From Planococcus citri (taxonomy: Eukaryota; Arthropoda; Insecta; Hemiptera; Pseudococcidae): a stretch of DNA of 64,000 bases. The position numbers and the translations under genes were made by a program. Within the stretch, counting starts at the first letter, position 1, and every line of letters begins with the position of its first letter. Location: contig NC_088680.1 in NCBI RefSeq assembly GCF_950023065.1, forward strand, positions 67,989,350-68,053,349, given 5' to 3'. Positions 46,050 through 58,926 of this stretch are shown here, one piece after another. The notes under the pieces were generated by a model. The model ran no database searches. It was not told the DNA's origin and saw only the letters and a list, made by a program, of their open reading frames with translations.

Positions 46050-49000
46050 TTAACTTGAAAAAATACATCGTGAATCTTGTAAGGTATTTTATTATTTTTT
46101 CGAAGACATCACTTTCAAATTCCTATCAAAAGCGAAAAAAAATATTCTGTTCTATTTTTGTTTTTCCCTCGCGGTTTCGATCAATTAAAATAGGTAGGAA
46201 AAGGTTACCAAGAAAGTTACAAGAGTCGAGACGGGAGCAAAACATTTTAATATGGAAAAAAAACAAATAAAAACCAAAATATTTCATTAAAGAACGTAAA
46301 AAAAAAAAACTTTTTGACAATTTTAGACAATTACATATTACAGAAGTGAGAATTTTTAGCAATTTCTGACAAAAAAAACAAGATTTTGACCATTTTATTT
46401 TAGCAACAGGCAGCGCTTTTTGGAAACTTCTAAACAGCAATATTTGGAGAAATATTTGAACTTTTTGCAAAAAAAAAAAACAAAAATTGGGCTTTTTAGG
46501 CATTTTTTAAGAAAGAAGAAATTTTTTTTCTATAATAATATTTTTTTTTAATTTTTGCTAAAAAGGTGAGACTTTTTAGTTTTTTCCGAATTTTTTGTAA
46601 AAAAAATTGTTTTTTTTTAAAAAAAGGTCACAAAAATGAAACATTGAAACTTTTTGGCAATTTCAGACAATTATAGAAACGAGAATTTTTGGCAATTTCT
46701 GATAAAAAAAAAACAACAAGATTTTGACAATTTTATTTTAGCAACAGGCAGAGCTTTTTGGAAACTTCTAATGTAGCAATATTTGGAGAAATATTTAGAC
46801 CTTTTGGAATTTTTTGCAAAAAAAAAAACAAAAAAACAAAAATTATTGGACTTTTTGGCCATTTTTTAGGAAAGAAGAAAGTTTTTTTTCTAACAATATT
46901 TTTTTAAATTTTTGTTAAAAAGGTGAGACTTTTTAGTTTTTTCCGATTTTTTGGTAATAAAATTACTTTTTTTGGGAAAAATTGACAAAAATGAAACATT
47001 GAAAATTTTTGGCCAAAAAGCAAGAAAACAATTTTTAATAAGTTTTTGGCAACAGTGCAAAACTTTGAATCAATTTCGCAGAAGAATAAAATTAAGTTTT
47101 TTTTGGAATTTTTGCAAAAAAAAACAACAAAAAAACAAAAATTGAACTTTTTGGGCATTTTTTTAGGAAAGAAGGAAGTTTTTTTTCTAAATTTTTGCTA
47201 AAAGGGGAGACTTTTTAGTTTTTTCCGAATTTTTTGTAAAAAAAATTAGACAAAAATGAAACATTGAAAATTTTTGGCCAAAAAGCAAGAAAACAATTTT
47301 AATAAGTTTTGGCAAAAGTGCAAAACTTTGAATCAATTTCGCTGAAGAATAAAATTGAGTTTTTTTGGAATTTTTGCAATTAAAAACAAAAATTGGACTT
47401 TTTGAGCATTTTTTAGGAAAAAAAGAAGTTTCTTTTCTAGTAATATTTTTTTTTCAAATTTTTGCTAAAAAGGTGAGCCTTTTTAGTTTTTTTTTGAATT
47501 TTTTGTAAAAATTTGACAAAAATGAAACATTGAAAATTTTTGGCAAAAAGCAAGAAAACAATTTTAGTAAGTCTTTGGCAAAAATGCAAACTTTGAATCA
47601 ATTTCGCGGAAGAATAAAATTGAGTTTTTTTTTGGAATTTTTGCAAAAAAAAAACAACAAAAAAACAAAAATTGGACTTTTTGTGCATTTTTTAGGAAAT
47701 AAGGAATTTTTTTTTTCTAATTATATTCTTTTTCAACTTTTTGCTAAAAAGGTGAGATTTTTTAGTTTTTTCCGCATTTTTTGTAAAAAAATTATTTTTT
47801 TGGAAAAATTTGACAAAAATGAAACATTGAAAATTTCTGGCAAAAAGCAAGAAAATAATTTTAGTAAGTTTTTGGCAAAAGTGCACAACTTTGAATTAAT
47901 TTCGCGGAAGAATAAAATCAAGTTTGTTTTTATTTTTAATTTTTGCAAAAAAAAACAACAATTTTTCATAGATTTTTGCATTTACAGGAAAAAAGCAAGT
48001 TTTTTTATGCAAGTACTTTTTTGCAATTTTTATTGAAAAACAGAGGCTTTTTCTCAAAAAAAACAACAAAAAAAATTGGACTTTTGGACATTTTTTTTTT
48101 TAGGAAAGAAGGAAAATTCTTTTCTAATATTATTTTTTAAAAATTTTTTTGCTAAAAATAAGAATAAAATTGAGTTTTATTTGGAATTTTTGCAAAAAAT
48201 AACAACAATTGGACTTTTTAGGCATTTTTTTTAGGAAAAAAGGAAGTTTTTTTTCTAATAATATTTTTTTTTAATTTTTGCTAAAAATGTGAGACTTTTT
48301 AGTTTTTTCCAAATTTTTTGTAAAAAAAATTTTTTTTGGAAAAATTTGACAAAAATGAAACATTGAAAATTTTTGGCAAAAAGCAAGAAAACAATTTTAG
48401 TAAGTTTTTGGCAAAAGTGCAAAACTTTAAATCAATTTCGCGGAAGAATAAAGTTGAGTTTTTTTTTTGAATTTTTGCAAAAAAAACAAAAAAAAACAAA
48501 AATTGGACTTTTTGGACATTTTTTTAGGAAAGAAGGAAATTTCTCTAATAATATTTTTTTCAAATTTTTGTTAAAAAGGTGAGACTTTTTAGTTTTTTTC
48601 AAAATTTTTGTAAAAAAATTATACTTTTTTTGAAAAAAGTTGACAAAAATGAAACATCGCAAATTTTTGGCAAAAAAACAAGAAAACAATTTTAGTAAGT
48701 TTTTGGCAAAAGTGCAAAACTTTGAATCAATTTCGCGGAAGAATAAAATTGAGTTTTTTTTGGAATTTTTGCAAAAAAAACAACAATTTTATTTAGGAAG
48801 TTTCTTTTCTAATATTTTTTTTTAAATTTTTGCTAAAAATGCTTTTTAGTTTTTTCCGAATTTCTTGTAAAAAAATTACTTTTTTTGGGAAAATTTGACA
48901 AAAATGAAACATTGAAAATTTTTGCCAAAAAAGCAAGAAAACAAATTTAGTAAGTTTTTGGCAAAAGTGCAAAACTCTGAATCAGTTTTGCCAAAGAATA

Positions 49001-50330
49001 AAATAAAGTTTTTTTTTTAATTTTTGCAAAAAAAACAAAAATTTTTCATAGATTTTTGCATTTATAGAAAAAAAATCAAGTTTTTTTATGCAAGTACATT
49101 TATGCAATTTTTATTGAAAAACGGAGACTTTTTCTCAACTTTTTCAAGTAAACAGGAAACATTTTTTGACAATTCTGGCAAAAAGCAAGATTAACAATAT
49201 TTGGAGAAATATTTAGACTTTTTGGAATTTTTTGCAAAAAAAACAAAAATTGTACTTTTTGGGCATTTTTTAGGGAAAAAAGAAGTTTTTTTCTAAAGAT
49301 AATTTTTTTTTTCAAATTTTTGCTGAAAAGGTGAGACTTTTTAGTTTTTTTTTGAATTTTTTGTAACAAAATTACTTTTTTTGGAAAAAGTTACAAAAAT
49401 GAAGCATTGAAAATTTTTGGCAAAAAAGCAAGAAAACATTTTAGTAAGTTTTTGGCAAAACTGAAAACTTTGAATCAATTTCGCGGAAGAATAAAATCGA
49501 GGTTTTTTTTGAATTTTTTCAAAAAAAAACAACAATTTTTCATAGATTTTTGCATTTACAGGGAAAAAGCAAGCTTTTTTATGCAATTACTTTTTTGCAA
49601 TTTTTATTGAAAAACAGAGACTTTTTTTCAACTTTTTCAAGTAAACAGGAAACATTTTTCAACAATTCTGACAAAAAGCAAGATTTTAACAATTTTAGCA
49701 AGAATCATGGCTTTTCTGGCCTTTGGGAAATTTTTGACATAAAAGAATTATTTTAAGAATAAATTGAGTCTTTTTGGAATTTTTGCAAAAAACGACGATT
49801 TTCAGTATTGTTTGTAAAAAAGTGAGGCTTCTAAGGCTTCTTCGAAATTTTTTGATATTTGTACAGGGAAAAAGGTAGTTTTTTTTAGCAATGCAAGATT
49901 TTTTTTTGGAAATTTCAGACATAAAAATGAGAATTTTTCGAAATTTTGGGGAAAAAAGCAGAATTTTAACCATTTTAGCAAAAATAGGCAAAAAGCATAA
50001 TATTTTTTTGGCAATGTTTGTCAGAAAAATGCAAAATTTATAACCAAGCAATTCTGAGAAAAAATTTAGACTTTTTGGAATTTTTGAAAAAAAACAGCTG
50101 TTTTTCAGTAATTTTTGGTGAAAAGTAAAAATGTGAGGTTCGTTTGGAAGTTTTGGCAGACTTTGGCATTTCAAGGATAAAAGCAAGATTTTTTAGCAGT
50201 TGATTTTTTGCAATTTTCGTTGAAAAAGTGATATTTTTCTCATTCTGCAACTTTTTCGTAAAAAATTGACTTTTTTTCAGAAAATGTTGACAAAAGCAAA
50301 ACTTTTTGACAATTTTCGATAACGATATGG
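46050..50330 (+). repeat. Tandem array, unit about 265-295 bp, about a dozen copies
   Basis: AAAAATGAAACATTGAAA recurs at about 46636, 46991, 47256, 47522, 47819, 48356, 48649, 48904 and 49399. Spacings are mostly 255-297 bp, or about twice that where a unit is degraded. Each unit runs through GGCAAAAAGCAAGAAAACAA, TTTGAATCAATTTCGCGGAA, ATTGGACTTTTTGGGCATTT and AAGGTGAGACTTTTTAG. After about 49750 the array decays into a field like 9650-10480. The many small open frames are Lys/Phe artefacts of the array. Confidence 0.88.
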
Positions 50331-50334
50331 AATC

Positions 50335-52428
50335 AAAAACCGCTGAAAAATGAGCGAAAATTCACTTTTTTCTAGCAAAGAGGTGGTTGAGATGGATTGA
50401 GAAATCAAAACGACCCCCCCTCCTCCGCCAAAAACCACAAGTAACGCTTTTCTCCCATCCATATGTCTCTTGGAAACTGAATTTTAATCACGTTATTCAA
50501 CTCCAAATTTGGTATTTGGGCTTTGGGGTTGGATTAAATGGGTTCGATTTACATGGACTAGGCTGGAGATGACCTTGACTCAAAATCAGCATATGTCCAT
50601 ATTTTCCGGAGGGTTAGAGGGGGTGGCAAAGATTTAAAAGCTAAAATTATGAACCATTAATTGAGAAGAAATCAAAATTCGAATAACATATCCAAAAATC
50701 AGCCTTCTGAAGCAATTTAGAGGGGAGAAAACCAGGTATTTTGACTTTGAGTCACGCCCCCACTCCTCCAAATTGATCTAGGTGGATGAAATTTGACATG
50801 TGCATTTGCGAAGAGTGACCCAAATCACTCGGATGTATTTATTGAGAATTTCCACCAGTCAACTCCTCTTCGTCCCTTATTCAGGCTACAAAAAAGTGCA
50901 TTTTCACATCTTTTTTAATGGTTTAGCGAAATTTTCATAATAACCAAAATTAAAGAGGACTTCTCAACGAACAACTTTTATTTGAAAAATTTTCTCGTAG
51001 GAGTAATAGGAGAGGAGATATGGATACTTTCAAGAAAGGAGGTGCACCTATGGGAGGGGGGAGGGGCAAGTAGAAATGGCACACGAGTTGATTTTTCTTC
51101 AAAATCGTGCTAGGCTGGGTTAAATATCAGTTACCAGATCACTGGATCAATTCATATTCTGATCCTGATCGCGTGGATTAGGGAATACCACCTTAGGTAG
51201 GTTTAGTACCTAAGTACATAATTATTGATTTAGCTTCGTATATTAAACGAATACTCGACACTATTAGTAGTTCACAGTCGTTCAACACAAAATATACGAA
51301 TGTTTATTTACTATTTCATTTCTATAACGATACTTGACAATTTGCATTTTTACTTTCTACATTTCACACATCGAGATTCGACTATGTAGTAAAAACCAAC
51401 GACCCAACGTTCTTGCCAGCTCATCGAATAAATAGGCACCTTCAAAACTCAGTCAGAACCGCTTCATTTCAGCGGAAAAGTACGATTACGATTCCTTGAA
51501 CATCGAAAAACTCGAAATATTTTTAATTGTAGGTCTACTCTACAATGTGGTCCTGTGGTAGAGAGCTCAGCAGATCTCGATGTAACCGAAATTTTAGGTC
51601 GTCCCCGTCCTGCTTCATTCGTACGATGTGTGACGTGTAATATTCCGGTTACAATGGATGGAATACTTTACCAAATCCGAAAGGCGAAGGCGAAGGCGAA
51701 AGGAAAGGAAAGGAAACTCGTACGAAAGTCCAAAATGGCTACACTGAGTAACTGAATCACGCGCTTCGTTGTTTTGTTATTACATGTGCGATTATCATAT
51801 TGTAGAAGAGGTAAGAAAGGAAACAAGTGGGAAAGTCACATGGCATAAGAGTACCTGCAATGTTGCCATATTTGGTGTACGTTATATCTCACTCTAATAG
51901 CGCGGACGTGAATATCGTTCAGCCTCAAGGGCATTAACTGAAGCGGGGCGAGGGGCGATTGTTTGTAACCACCAAATAGAAACACGTACACTGACAATAT
52001 TTTAAAAGTATTCGATATCAGATGTTCTCTTTTTCTTCGCGCAATTCGTCGTAACGTAGGAGTGGATTTTGTTGTGAGATCCATGTGTCTTCTTCTTCGA
52101 AAATGCTGGAAAATGTCGAGATTTGGAAAATTCGAGCCTCGAGGAGATGGTGCGTTTTTTATTGGTCTTATTTCGAGCTACGTGATACCCAAACTCGATT
52201 TATAAGTTCATTACCGAACAGAATGATGATCATTCGACCATAATTAGTATAGCTCCTGTGTAAGATGGTCACTGAGCTTTGAGCTTTAGAAAGGACCTGG
52301 TTTGGTATATTTTTACCAGTTTGAAAATCTTCAAAAAGTTGATCCTCCTGAGTCCTAGTTGAGTATTAGGCCTATAGACAATTATTTGTGAAAAATCATA
52401 TTCCAAAAAAGTGCATTTCAAGTAACCT
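50335..52428. other. Unique DNA, no supported gene
   Basis: A C-run is near 50415 and a GGCGAA microsatellite near 51685-51705. The minus-strand ATG frame 52084-51836 (MDLTTKSTPTLRRIARRK...) starts from an ATG and has one hydrophobic stretch, but no domain I recognise. The plus frame at 51555-51755 starts from a GTG and is not called. Confidence 0.35.
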
Positions 52429-52431
52429 ATA

Positions 52432-52620
52432 GTCCGGCCTATGGCAATGGGATTCGTTGCACCCCCCACCCCCTCCACCCCCGTTGATGATCCCCTGAGG
52501 CCACTTTTTTCTCTAAGGGGACATCCTGAAGAATATCTTAAAGCAAACTAACCGAAAAAAGTTGACCTTACTGAAAAAATAGCTGTCATTTCAATTGACA
52601 GGTCAACCAACTTTTGCTTT
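52432..52620 (+). mobile_element. Solo left end of the GTCCGGC foldback family
   Basis: GTCCGGCCTATGGCAATGGG directly follows a TA. The C-run, CCACTTTTTTCTCTAAGGGG, ACATCCTGAAGAATAT and TGACAGGTCAACC-like segments follow in the same order as in the full left arm at 52627. It is truncated about 190 bp in, next to the next copy. Confidence 0.7.
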
Positions 52621-52626
52621 ACAATA

Positions 52627-55600
52627 GTCCGGCATATGACAATAGGAGTAATTGCACCCCCCCCCCCCGCCGATCCTCCAGGACAACTTTTTTCTTAAAG
52701 GGGACATCCTAAGGAACATTTTAAAGCAAACTTGCCCAAAAAAAAGTTGGCCATAATTACAAAATGGCGGCCATTTTGATTGATAGGTCAGCCGAAATCG
52801 CAGGTTTTATGCATTTCAACATAGGTATGACTTGCACAGAATTTTTCAAACTTTACAAAGGTAGATCAAAAGATCAGGTAAAAATTCATCACCTGTCAAA
52901 ATTTCAAGTGCTCAAGTGCTTTTTTCGATTTTTGATGAATTTTTGAACATCGAATTTAGGTCAAAAATGAGGGAAAAATCTAAATTTTACCAAATTGACC
53001 AAGAAAGCTGAAATTTAGGATATACCCTATATTTCGACATGCCAAATCGATTGGAAACGGTTTCAACCCGTTTTGAGCAGTTCTGGAGCCTCCAACAGAT
53101 TTTTGAAACTCGAAATTCCCACAAAATTCCATCAAATTGGAGTTGTAAAGCTCAAATTTATTCTAAAAACTAGTTTTTAATACGCTACGAAGTACTGCAA
53201 GTGAATTTCAAGTCGTTTTGGAGTCTCCAGTGACTTTTTGAAAATTCCTGAAGCCTCCAGCAGATTTTTGAAACTTTAAATTTTCACAAAATTTCATCAA
53301 ATGGAGATGGAAAGCTGAAATTTACTCTACACCCCAATTTTAACACCCTCTGAAGACAACTTCAGGTGGGTTCAAGTCATTTTGGAGCCTACAGCGACTT
53401 TTTTGAAAAATTGCTGGAGCCTCCAGCAGATTTTTGAAATTTTCAATTTTCACAAAATTTTATCAAATGGAGATGGAAAGCTGAAGTTTACTCTACACCC
53501 CAATTTTAACACCCTCTGAAGACAACTTCAGGTGGGTTCAAGTCATTTTGGAGCCTACAGCGACTTTTTTGAAAATTGCTGGAGCCTCCAGCAGATTTTT
53601 GAAATTTTCAATTTTAACAAAATTTTATCAAATGGAGATGGAAAGCTGAAATTTACTCCACACTCCAATTTTAACACCCTCTGAAGACGACTTCAGGTGG
53701 GTTCAAGCCATTTTAGAGCCTTCATCGACTTTTTTGAAAATGGCTGGAACCTCCAGTAGATTTTCGAAACTTGAAATTTCCCCAACATTAATTTATCAAA
53801 TGAAGTTGGCAAGCTGAAATTTACTTCGCAGACTACATGGTGGTTTCAAATGGTTTTGAAGCTTCCAGCAACATTTGGGAAATTTCAATTTTCCAAAAAA
53901 AGTCATACAACCTTTCAAAAAGTCCCTGGAGGCTCCAAAACGACTTGAAATCCACCAGCAGTCAACTTCGTACCGTATTGAAATTAGTTTTCAGAATGAA
54001 TTTCGACTCTTCATCTCAGTATTTGATAAAATTTTGGGGAAATTTCAAGTTTCAAAAATCTGCTGGAGGCTTTAGGAATTTTCAAAGAGTTGCTGGAGGC
54101 TCCAAAACGACTTGAAATTCACCTACAGTACTTCGTAACGTATTGAAATTAGTTTTTAGAATAAATTTTAGCTTTACAACTCCAATTTGATGGAATTTTT
54201 GTGGGAATTTCGAGTTTCAAAAATCTGTTGGAGGCTCCAGAACTGCTCAAAACGGGTTGAAACCGTTTCCAATCGATTTGGCATGTCGAAAATAGGGTAT
54301 ATCCCAAATTTCAGCTTTCTTGGTCAATTTGGTAAAATTTAGATTTTTTCCCTCATTTTTGGCCTAAATTCGATTTTCAAAAATTCATCAAAAATCAAAA
54401 AAGCACTTTAGCACTTAAAATTTTAACAGGTGATAAATTTATGCATGATCTTTCGATCTACCTTTGTAAAGTTTGAAAAACTTCGCTTGCATGCAATTTT
54501 TTGAACTGGACACAGCTAAATCGAAAGAGCAAAGATCATGCAAAAATTCATCATCAGCCAATATTTCAAGTGATAAAGTGCATTTTTTTGATTTTTGGTG
54601 AATTTTTAAAAATCAAAATTTGGGTCAAAAATGAGGGGAAAAAACAAAAATTTTACCAAATTGATCTAGAAAGCTGAAATTTGGGATACAACCTAGGTAT
54701 TTTAGATTCGCCAAATCGATTAGAAAAGGTTTCAAATCGTTTTAGGCAGTTCTGGAGCCTCCAGCAGATCTTTGAAATTAGCAATGCAGTTGGAAAGCCA
54801 AAACTCATTTTGCCAACTAATTTCAATATGCTATGAAGTAGACTGCAGGTGGATTTCAAGTCGTTTTTAAGCCTCCAGTGCCTTTTTGGAAACTACTGGA
54901 GCCTCCAGCAGATTTTTGAAACTTGAAATGCAGTTGGAAAGCCAAAACTCATTCTGCTAACTAATTTCAATATGCTATGAAGTCGACAGCAGGTGGATTT
55001 CAAGTCCTTTTGGAGGCTCCAGTGCTTTTTTGGAAACTACTGGAGCCTCCATTGGATTTTTGAAACTTGAAATTTCATCAAATGGAGTTGGAAAGCTGAA
55101 ATTCATTCAGCACATTACGTGCTAAAAATCCAGGACCGATTTTGAGGTATTTTTTTGGAAAAACAGCGTTTACTAAAAAGTCGCTGGAGGCTCCAAAACG
55201 ACTCTAGAGTTGAAATCTCCCCGCATGTCGACTTCATAGCGTATTGAAATCAGTTTGCAAAGTGAATTTCAGTTTTTTAACTCCGTTTGTGGAAATTTAA
55301 AATTTTGAAAATCTGCTGGAGGCCCTAGGAATTTTCAAACAGTTACTGGAGGCTCCAAAATTACTTGAACTCGCCCGCAGTCGAATTGACAGCATATTGA
55401 AATTAGTTTACACAGAGAATTTTGGCTTTGTAACTCCCTTTGAGGACATTTTTTGGAAATTTTCAAGTTTCAAAAATCTACTGGAGGCTCGAAAATGACT
55501 TGAGCCCACTTGCAATGGACTTGATAGCGTGTTGAAATTGGAGTGCAGAGTTAATTTCAGCTATCCAACTCCATTTTAATGAAATTTTGTTTTCGGGTTC

Positions 55601-57204
55601 CAAAAATCTTCTGGAGGCTCCAAAACTGCTCAAAACGGGTTGAAACAGTTTCCAATCGATTTGCCATGTCGGAAATAGGGTATATCTCAAATTTCAGCTA
55701 TCTTGGAAAATTTGGTAAAATTTTGATTTTTTTTCTCATTTTTTTGGCCCAAATTTTGATTTAAAAAAAAAATCAAAATTTTACCAAATAGTCCAAGATT
55801 GCTGAAATTTGAGATATACCCTATTTTCGACATGGCAAATCGATTGGAAACTGTTTCAACCCGTTTTGAGCAGTTCTGGAGCCTCCAGCAGATTTTTGAA
55901 ACTTGAAATTTCCATAAAATTTTATCAAATGCAGTTGGAAATCCGAAACTCATTCTGTAAACTTATTTCAATATGCAATGAAGTTCACTGCAGGTGGATT
56001 TCAAGTAGTTTTGGAGCCTCCAGTGCCTGTTTGGAAACTACTGGAACCTCCAGTAGATTTTTGAATATAGAAATTTCGTCACATAGAGTTGGAAAGCCAA
56101 AATTCACTCAGCACAGAACGTGCTAAACCTAATTAAGACAGATTTTGTGGCATTTTTGTGAAAAACAGCAGTTACGAAAAAGCAGCTGAAGGCTCCAAGA
56201 CGACTTTAAAGTTGAAATCCACCTGCATGTCGATTTCATAGCGTATTGAAATCAGTTTGCAAAGTGAATTTCAGCTTTCTAACTGCATTTGAGGAAATTT
56301 AAAATTTTATAAATCTGCTGGAGGCCCTAGGAATTTTCAAAAAGTCGCTGGAGGCTCCAAAATGACTTGAACTCGCCCGCAGTCGAATTGACAGCGTATT
56401 GAAATTAGTTTACAGAGAGAATTTTGGCTTTATAACTTCATTTGAGGAAATTTTTTGGAAATTTCAAGTTTCAAAAATTTACTGGATGCTCCAAAATGAC
56501 TTGAACCCATCTGCAATCGACTTGATAGCGTGTTGAAATTGAAAGTGCAGAGTGAATTTTGGCTTTACCTACAACTCTATTTGGTAACATTTTATGAAAA
56601 ATTTCGAGCATTAAAAATCTGTTGGAGGCTCCAGTGATTTTGGAGGCTCCAGAACAACTTGAAATTCGCCTGCAGTCGACTACATAGCGTACTGAAATTA
56701 ATTTACAGAATGGATTTCGACATTCCAAGAGCATTTGGTGAAATTTTGTGGAAATTTCAAGCTTCAAAAATCTGCTGTAGGCTCCAAAACTGCTCAAAAC
56801 AGGGTTAAACCGTTTCCAAACGATTTGGCAGGTCGAAAATAGGATATATTCCAAATTTCAGCTTTCTAGGTCAATTTGATAAAATTTTGATTTTTTTCTC
56901 ATTTTCTTGGCTTTAATTTTGATTTTCAAAAATTGACCAAAAATCAAAAAAATGCACTTAAGCACTTGAATGTTTGCCTGATGATGGATTTTTGCATTTC
57001 ATGCTAGTCCTATGTTGTAAATCAAAATCTGGATTTTGGCTGACCTGTCAATCAAAATGATCACCACTTTGTTAGCAAGACCAACGTTTTTTTGGAAAGT
57101 TTACTTCAAAATGTTCCTTAGAATGTTCCCTTAAAAAAAAAGTTGTTTTAAAAGATCGAGGGGGAGGGAGGGGGTGCAATTATTCCTATTGTCATGTGCG
57201 GGAC
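52627..57204. mobile_element. Foldback cluster with GTCCGGCATATGACA-type termini and TA flanks
   Basis: The left terminus GTCCGGCATATGACAATAGG and the right terminus (complement of GTCCCGCACATGACAATAGG) are flanked by TA at 52625-52626 and 57205-57206. Inside, the arm landmark AATCGATTGGAAAC and its complement alternate at about 53045, 54270, 54715, 55655, 55838 and 56810. That gives three consecutive head-to-head palindromes, with a tight hairpin near 55690-55820. An internal unit of about 165 bp (GGAGATGGAAAGCTGAA) is repeated at 53303, 53469 and 53632. TA flanks suggest a Tc1/mariner-like mover. No transposase is present. Confidence 0.8.
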
Positions 57205-57209
57205 TATTG

Positions 57210-57950
57210 CCTATAATGAAACAAAATGAGTTTTCTTTCAACCTTTTCCCCTGGTTTTATTGATTGAATTTGAAATAGCCAACTTGACAGCAGGGGTTGA
57301 AACTGTTGAAAATCCAAAAACTAAAAATGAAGGAAAAACCAAATATAAATCTGTTTCGTGCAAAACTCAAAACCAAAAATAAAAAATATTTGATCAAAAC
57401 CAATTAACCAAAAATCAAAATATATAAAAAAATTTAAAATTTAAATCATCAAAAATATCAAAATATGTGTAATGTTTTGACTTTTTATGCATTAATTGAC
57501 TAGTAGAAATGAATACAATATTTAATAATACTAATACTACCTAGATTAGGCGGCATAATGCGATAATTGGCAGGAAAAAAAACCTGAAAACTGAAACCAA
57601 AAACCCAAAACCATCAAATAATAGTACCAAAACCCAATTACCAAAAGGTGAAAACTGAACTGAAACCAAAAACCAAAAATCAATTTATTTCAGTTTTCAA
57701 CCCCTACAGCAATCTCATTCACAGCAAACATATTAAATATGAAAATAATAAATAATATCAGAAGTCATAATCACAATGTATTTTCTTCTTTGAAATTGAG
57801 CTTAAATGTTACGAAATCATTTCAATGGTAACAATGAAATTATTATTTTATACTAAAAAAAAATCTTCTAAAAAGTTATAAAAGTAGGTAAACGTTCAAG
57901 ATTGCAACAAGCTGCAATTCTTTAATTTTTCTATCTGCCATGCCTAATTA
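57210..57950. other. AT-rich DNA, AACCAAAAACCAAAAA words
   Basis: Low-complexity repetition of ACCAAAAA-type words occurs at 57340-57420 and 57590-57690. There is no gene or element. Confidence 0.5.
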
Positions 57951-58145
57951 TTTATAATTGTATGAGTGAATCGCTTACTCGTGAATGATTTCAACCGTAC
58001 ATCAATTCAACGATGGATTATTCATCACACAAAATCAAAGATCAAAATTTACCCACGATGATAGGATGATTTATTATTTTTATTTGCGAAAAATGAAAGA
58101 CCTACACTCAAACTTCAAAGTAAATCTTTTAGGTAGGTCTAGGTA

Positions 58146-58326
58146 TTAATACCTATTTATGATTCGCTAAATTTTCAACGTTCCTCGAAGGAATCGATGG
58201 AGCCATTAATCATATGAATCAATCATTGCTTCTCCGTGAATGATTATTAACCAATGAATAAATGATCCTTTGGAATACTCATTGCACAAATTCAAAAATC
58301 AAAATAGGTACTATCAACTAAGTAGG
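58146..58326 (+). repeat. Direct repeat, copy 1
   Basis: It matches 58927-59105 in the same orientation with moderate divergence. Landmarks are GCTAAATTTTCAACG, CCTCGAAGGAAT, GAATGATTATTAA and TCCTTTGGAATACTCAT. The sequence before it (57960-58145) is related to the sequence after the second copy (59105-59230), so the region appears duplicated. Confidence 0.7.
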
Positions 58327-58485
58327 TATCATTAAACAACTAAACAAAATAGATTCCAAGTGTAAATCAATTCTAGTATTATTATACATAGTTGTAGTCA
58401 TTTTTCGCACATTATGCAAAATACAAATATTTTGTTGAAAATACTCAAATTACTTACAAGTTTACCTGGCATCATTCCCAAAGCT

Positions 58486-58604
58486 GATATCGGTATTCTT
58501 TTGTACATGAGTCGATATCACGGGGAAGTCTGCACCCAATACCTTAGGTGTTGGGTGCAGACTTCCCCATCATATCGACTCATGTGCAAATGAATACCAA
58601 TATC
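58486..58604. ncRNA. Imperfect 55-bp inverted duplication (miRNA/hpRNA-like hairpin)
   Basis: Arms GATATCGGTATTC...GGGGAAGTCTGCACCCAA and their complement face each other across a loop of about six bases (TTAGGT). Only a few mismatches occur (TTGTACATGAG versus TTGCACATGAG, and TATCACGGG versus TATGATGGG). Loop size, stem length and scattered mismatches resemble a young microRNA or hairpin-RNA precursor. One arm reads as protein-like sequence on the minus strand (GADFPVISTHVQKNTDISFG), so the hairpin may be an inverted duplication of an exon piece. Expression is unknown. Confidence 0.45.
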
Positions 58605-58894
58605 ACTTCAACTTATACGAATTGGCAAGTTCAACAACATCAAATCCATCCTCACTCAAAATGTTCCACAATTTTTCCAAACCGTCAATCGAATACTCTT
58701 GTATAATTTTTATAATTCCTTCTCGTACTTTTTCACTAAAGTAATCATCCAGCATGTGAACGATTAAAATTCCCTTTTAAAATAGAATTAGTCTGCTCAG
58801 AAGGATCCTTTGATGAGGAAGGAAGTAATTTTTGAAAGCATTTCTCAGAATAAGGCCACAATTCAAATAAAGTAAAAAATAATTCCCAAAGAAT
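58603..58894 (-). pseudogene. Broken coding fragment, family not recognised
   Basis: On the minus strand one frame reads ILWELFFTLFELWPYSEKCF and on to SKDPSEQTNSILKGN. A +1-type shift near 58770 (AAAAGGGAATTTT) then leads into ILIVHMLDDYFSEKVREG, IIKIIQEYSIDGLEKLW and NILSEDGFDVVELANSYKLK, ending at a stop at 58603-58605. The second part is convincingly protein-like: amphipathic helices and balanced charge. The stop falls exactly where the hairpin 58486-58604 begins, so the reading frame was cut by that rearrangement. It could also be two exons separated by an unrecognised intron. No domain is identified. Confidence 0.45.
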
Positions 58895-58926
58895 GCATTT
58901 AGATTAGTGTATCAATTTTTGATTAA

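Noticed and set aside
47530..48036. 168-codon frame in the AT-rich array
   Set aside because: Composition is almost only Lys, Phe, Asn and Leu, and similar frames occur on both strands of every unit.
49695..50186. 163-codon minus frame
   Set aside because: It is a low-complexity Phe/Ser/Lys artefact of the decaying array.
51555..51755. Lys-rich plus-strand frame
   Set aside because: It starts from a GTG and ends in a GGCGAA microsatellite. No ATG or domain supports it.
52627..57204. Small protein family suggested by recurring frames such as MPNRLETVSTRFEQ
   Set aside because: The same peptides appear from both arms of every foldback copy, with frameshifts and no conserved start. They are translations of a non-coding repeat.
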